A stretch of DNA of 64,000 bases from the NCBI RefSeq assembly GCF_024166365.1, contig NC_064820.1:133630001-133694000 (forward strand), in the 5' to 3' direction. Shown here one piece after another: positions 61,574 through 64,000 of this stretch. Every line of letters begins with the position of its first letter. The stretch's first letter is position 1. A program made the translations under genes and the position numbers. The notes below the pieces were generated by a model, which had not been told where the DNA came from, searched no databases, and saw only the letters and a program-made list of their open reading frames with translations. This DNA comes from Elephas maximus indicus. Taxonomy: Eukaryota > Chordata > Mammalia > Proboscidea > Elephantidae.

Positions 61574-61971
61574 GACTATTACTCATCTGTCAGTTTGTTG
61601 TCCTCTGGTGGCTTGCATGTTGCTACGATGCTAGAAGCTATGCCATTGGTATTTCAAATACCAGCAGGGTCACCCATGGTAGGCAGGTTTCAGCGGGGTT
61701 TTCAAACTAAGACAGACTAGGAAGAATGGCCTGGTGATCGACTTTAGAAAATGAGCCAATGAAAACTCTACTGATCACAGCAGAATATTGTCTGATATAG
61801 TGCTAGAAAATGAGTACCCTAGGTTGAAAGGCCCTATACAATAGCCTCAACAATTGACTCAAAACATAGCAATGATCATGAAGATAGTGCAGGATTGGGT
61901 AAAATTTCATCCTGTTACACAAAAATTCTTCCAGAGTTGGAGCTGACTCGATGGCAACTTACGACAACCAT
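61574..61971 (+). mobile_element. Internally deleted RTE-type element, no tRNA head
   Basis: The left two-thirds match the RTE 5' UTR seen in the 27-30 kb copy (ctgtcagtttgttgtcctct, ataccagcagggtcacccat, actaagacagactaggaaga, cagcagaatattgtctgata). The rest matches the RTE 3' end (atagtgcaggattgggtaaa, gagctgactcgatggcaact). Endonuclease and reverse transcriptase are absent. A perfect 11-bp target-site duplication ctatctctgtt at 61563-61573 and 61972-61982 shows it inserted in this deleted form, presumably using the enzyme of a full RTE. Confidence 0.85.
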
Positions 61972-62846
61972 CTATCTCTGTTTAGCACTACATACTTGAA
62001 TTATATAAATGTGCCTTAAGTGCATAATTTTTAAAATCCACATAAATATTTCTAAGAAGTAAATAGTAATGGAATCTCCATTTTACAGATGAGAAAAATG
62101 AAGATCAAGGAAATGATGTCCTTGCTCAAAGATACTCAGCTTTTAAGTGGCAAACTTGGGGATTTTGAGAGCCTATGCCTTTTCCATTGCTGCTCTTGCT
62201 TCATTCTGAAAGGACTGAAAAAGGAATTAAAGATACAAGGACCAAATGGTCAAATGGAGTAGAATCCTATTTTGAATGGCATTGGAATTGAGCTGTAACT
62301 GTTGAGTCAGGGGTTTCCATTTTAGAGAATAAAAATGTACATAGTTGGCCACGGCAAAACAAGTGATATGGAACAAGCTTTTTTATACCAAAAGTTTTAG
62401 GATGCATTCCTACTTTACTTTAAAAAAGTGAAAGAGCATTGTAATATGTAGATTTCCCCCAAGAACCTAATTTAGCCCAGACTGTTATTCACCCGTCTGT
62501 GTTTTATTTGTGAAAATGAATTCTCCGTCAGTGAGGTACATGTAGCCATAGATCTGCTGAATGATATAGTCAAGGCTGGAATGCTGATTTCTTCACGCCC
62601 AGGCTGGTGATTTTTGAAACACACCCAAGCCTTCCTTATAAAATATTTCAGACCTAGCTCATAGTAACTTTGGGTCAATGTGGGCCTAATATAATACCAT
62701 CTTTTTTTTCAAATTTGGAAATAATTTCAGAAGTAGGTCTCACATAAGTCCTTATTACAGTTTCTGCAAGGGTAGTCTTTGATTTCTTTTATTGTAAAGC
62801 AATTCTCTCTGAGTCTATTAGATGCTGGGGTAATAAACATAAATAT

Positions 62847-63190
62847 TTATAGAAGTGGAGAATAGTTTGAATTACTTTCTCCAGGAACAGACTTTAATGT
62901 CATCTTTTCCAACTCATCTTTCATCGTCTTATCTAAATTCGACACTATTGACTCCTGATGGTAGCACACAAACTCAAGAGCACTCCAAGGGCGACTGTAC
63001 CGGATTTCCCATACAAGAAAGGGTAGTGAATTAACTGCATAGGTAAAAATTTTTTCATTAAAGTCCAGCTGTGACATATACACTTCGGAGAAAATGTGCA
63101 CATACTTAGAGAACTCTGGTAAATGAGCGTAAAACAAAGAGGTTTGGTTAAACTTATCATGAGAATAGATTATACCCTGACTAGTTCCTC
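62847..63190 (-). CDS. Putative terminal exon, unidentified (about 105 codons)
   Basis: A minus-strand reading frame open from about 63190 to the stop at 62849-62847, outside any repeat I recognise. The peptide (includes FYAHLPEFSKYVHIFSEVY and PFLVWEIRYSRPWSALEFV, ends SNSNYSPLL) looks protein-like: aromatic-rich, low in repeats, with a charged DKTMKDELEKM stretch near the end. Upstream on the minus strand is a pyrimidine-rich acceptor-like sequence (actttctttaactcactgtt, tctgag), and a polyadenylation signal AATAAA lies about 54 nt after the stop (62793-62788). No start codon is needed if this is a last exon. I do not recognise the family, so it could equally be a retrocopy fragment or a chance ORF. 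Confidence 0.3.
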
Positions 63191-63312
63191 AGAAACAGTG
63201 AGTTAAAGAAAGTAATGTGGCTACCAATGACATAAATTGGCCCTTTAGATTCAAGAAAACTAAATGAGAACTACATAATAACTATTTATTAATGGTTTAT
63301 ACTTTTGTCATA

Positions 63313-63776
63313 TGTTTTGGATTGGATTGCATCCCACCAAAAGATAAGTTGAAGTCTTAACCCCTGTACCTGTGAATGTGACCTTGTTTGGAAATAGAGT
63401 TTTTCTTTTGTTATCAGTTAAGTTTAACAAGGTCATACTGGAGCTGGGTGGGCCCTAATCCTTTCTCGGTGCTGTTTTATAAAAGGGTAGAACAGGCATG
63501 GAAACAGAGTCACACACAGGCGGAAGACAGACAGCTTGTAACTACGCAGGCAGATGTATCTACAAGCAGAAAAGGAACACCAAGGATTGCTGGCTAGATC
63601 CTAGAAGCTAGAAGAGAGGTATGGGACAGTTGCTCTCTCAGAAACCTCAGAAGAATCAACACAACCGATACCCTGATTTGGACTTCTAACCTCTAGAACC
63701 ATGAGAATACATTTCTGTTCTTTAAAGCCACTCACTTTGTAGTATTTTGTTATGACAGCCTTAGGAAACTAAGGCA
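63313..63776 (+). mobile_element. MLT1-like MaLR solo LTR
   Basis: About 464-bp LTR: tgttttggattggattgcat, gtgaatgtgaccttgtttgg, gctgggtgggccctaatcct, gaacaccaaggattgctggc, and the end ctttgtagtattttgttatg, gaaactaaggca. Flanks tcata (63308-63312) and tcatg (63777-63781) may be a 5-bp duplication with one change. Remaining bases to 64000 show no feature. Confidence 0.82.
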
Positions 63777-64000
63777 TCATGTGTTACTTTTTCCAACTTA
63801 CGAAACTAATTCAGCTTTTCTCTTTCACTATTTATGCATGTGTGGAATGGATAAATCCAGCTTAATCCAGTAAAATACATTTCTGACTCCTCTTTCCCAA
63901 CAGGCACAAAGATCTTTCTGACATGTATAAATAAAATTTAGCCTATAAAAATGGAGTTTCGTAAACTGTGATTATAACATACTTTGGAAAAATTGCAGTG

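Noticed and set aside
1-64000. CRISPR array, operon, plasmid or phage features
   Set aside because: No regularly spaced repeats, no bacterial gene layout; SINE, LINE and LTR content is mammalian throughout.

Overview
The window looks like repeat-rich, gene-poor mammalian DNA, intergenic or deep intronic. The repeats point to an afrotherian, most likely an elephant or close relative. Three families carry this: many tRNA-headed AfroSINE copies ending in the gactcgatggcac / (AAC)n tail, a family of RTE (BovB-like) LINEs sharing that tail, and L1 copies whose 3' ends I associate with elephant L1s. I see no operon, CRISPR array, bacterial gene or complete protein-coding gene. Family names come from recall; no database was searched.

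Layout. 1-8.6 kb: an AfroSINE, sequence without genes, and a nearly complete dead RTE copy. 8.6-20 kb: a second RTE copy, an antisense L1 with a perfect 19-bp target-site duplication (TSD), AfroSINEs, old L1 and LTR remnants. 20-26.6 kb: antisense RTE, AfroSINE, tRNA-Gly-headed SINE, LTR, L1 pieces. 27-30.3 kb: an RTE insertion split into an inverted 5' arm and a direct 3' arm inside one 12-bp TSD (twin priming). 30.6-35.4 kb: antisense L1 interrupted by a rearranged ERVL-like provirus with a 5-bp TSD, the 3' end of an LTR at both outer edges, and pol broken into head-to-head halves. 35-50 kb: L2, MLT1-like LTR, AfroSINEs, RTE tails and two copies of a repeat I cannot name. 50-55 kb: antisense ERV piece, then a long antisense L1 carrying a broken PHF23 retrocopy. 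55-64 kb: RTE, MIR and L1 remnants, a young AfroSINE, solo LTRs, a three-level nest, an internally deleted RTE element, and on the minus strand one ORF that could be a terminal exon.

How the parts relate. The autonomous elements are L1 and RTE. L1 probably supplied the machinery for the PHF23 retrocopy. RTE probably mobilised the AfroSINEs and the tRNA-Gly SINEs, whose 3' tails match its own. The copies seen are broken by stops, frameshifts, truncation or inversion, so no active element is evident. The most unusual item is the provirus at 31923-35366. I found no convincing new functional system.
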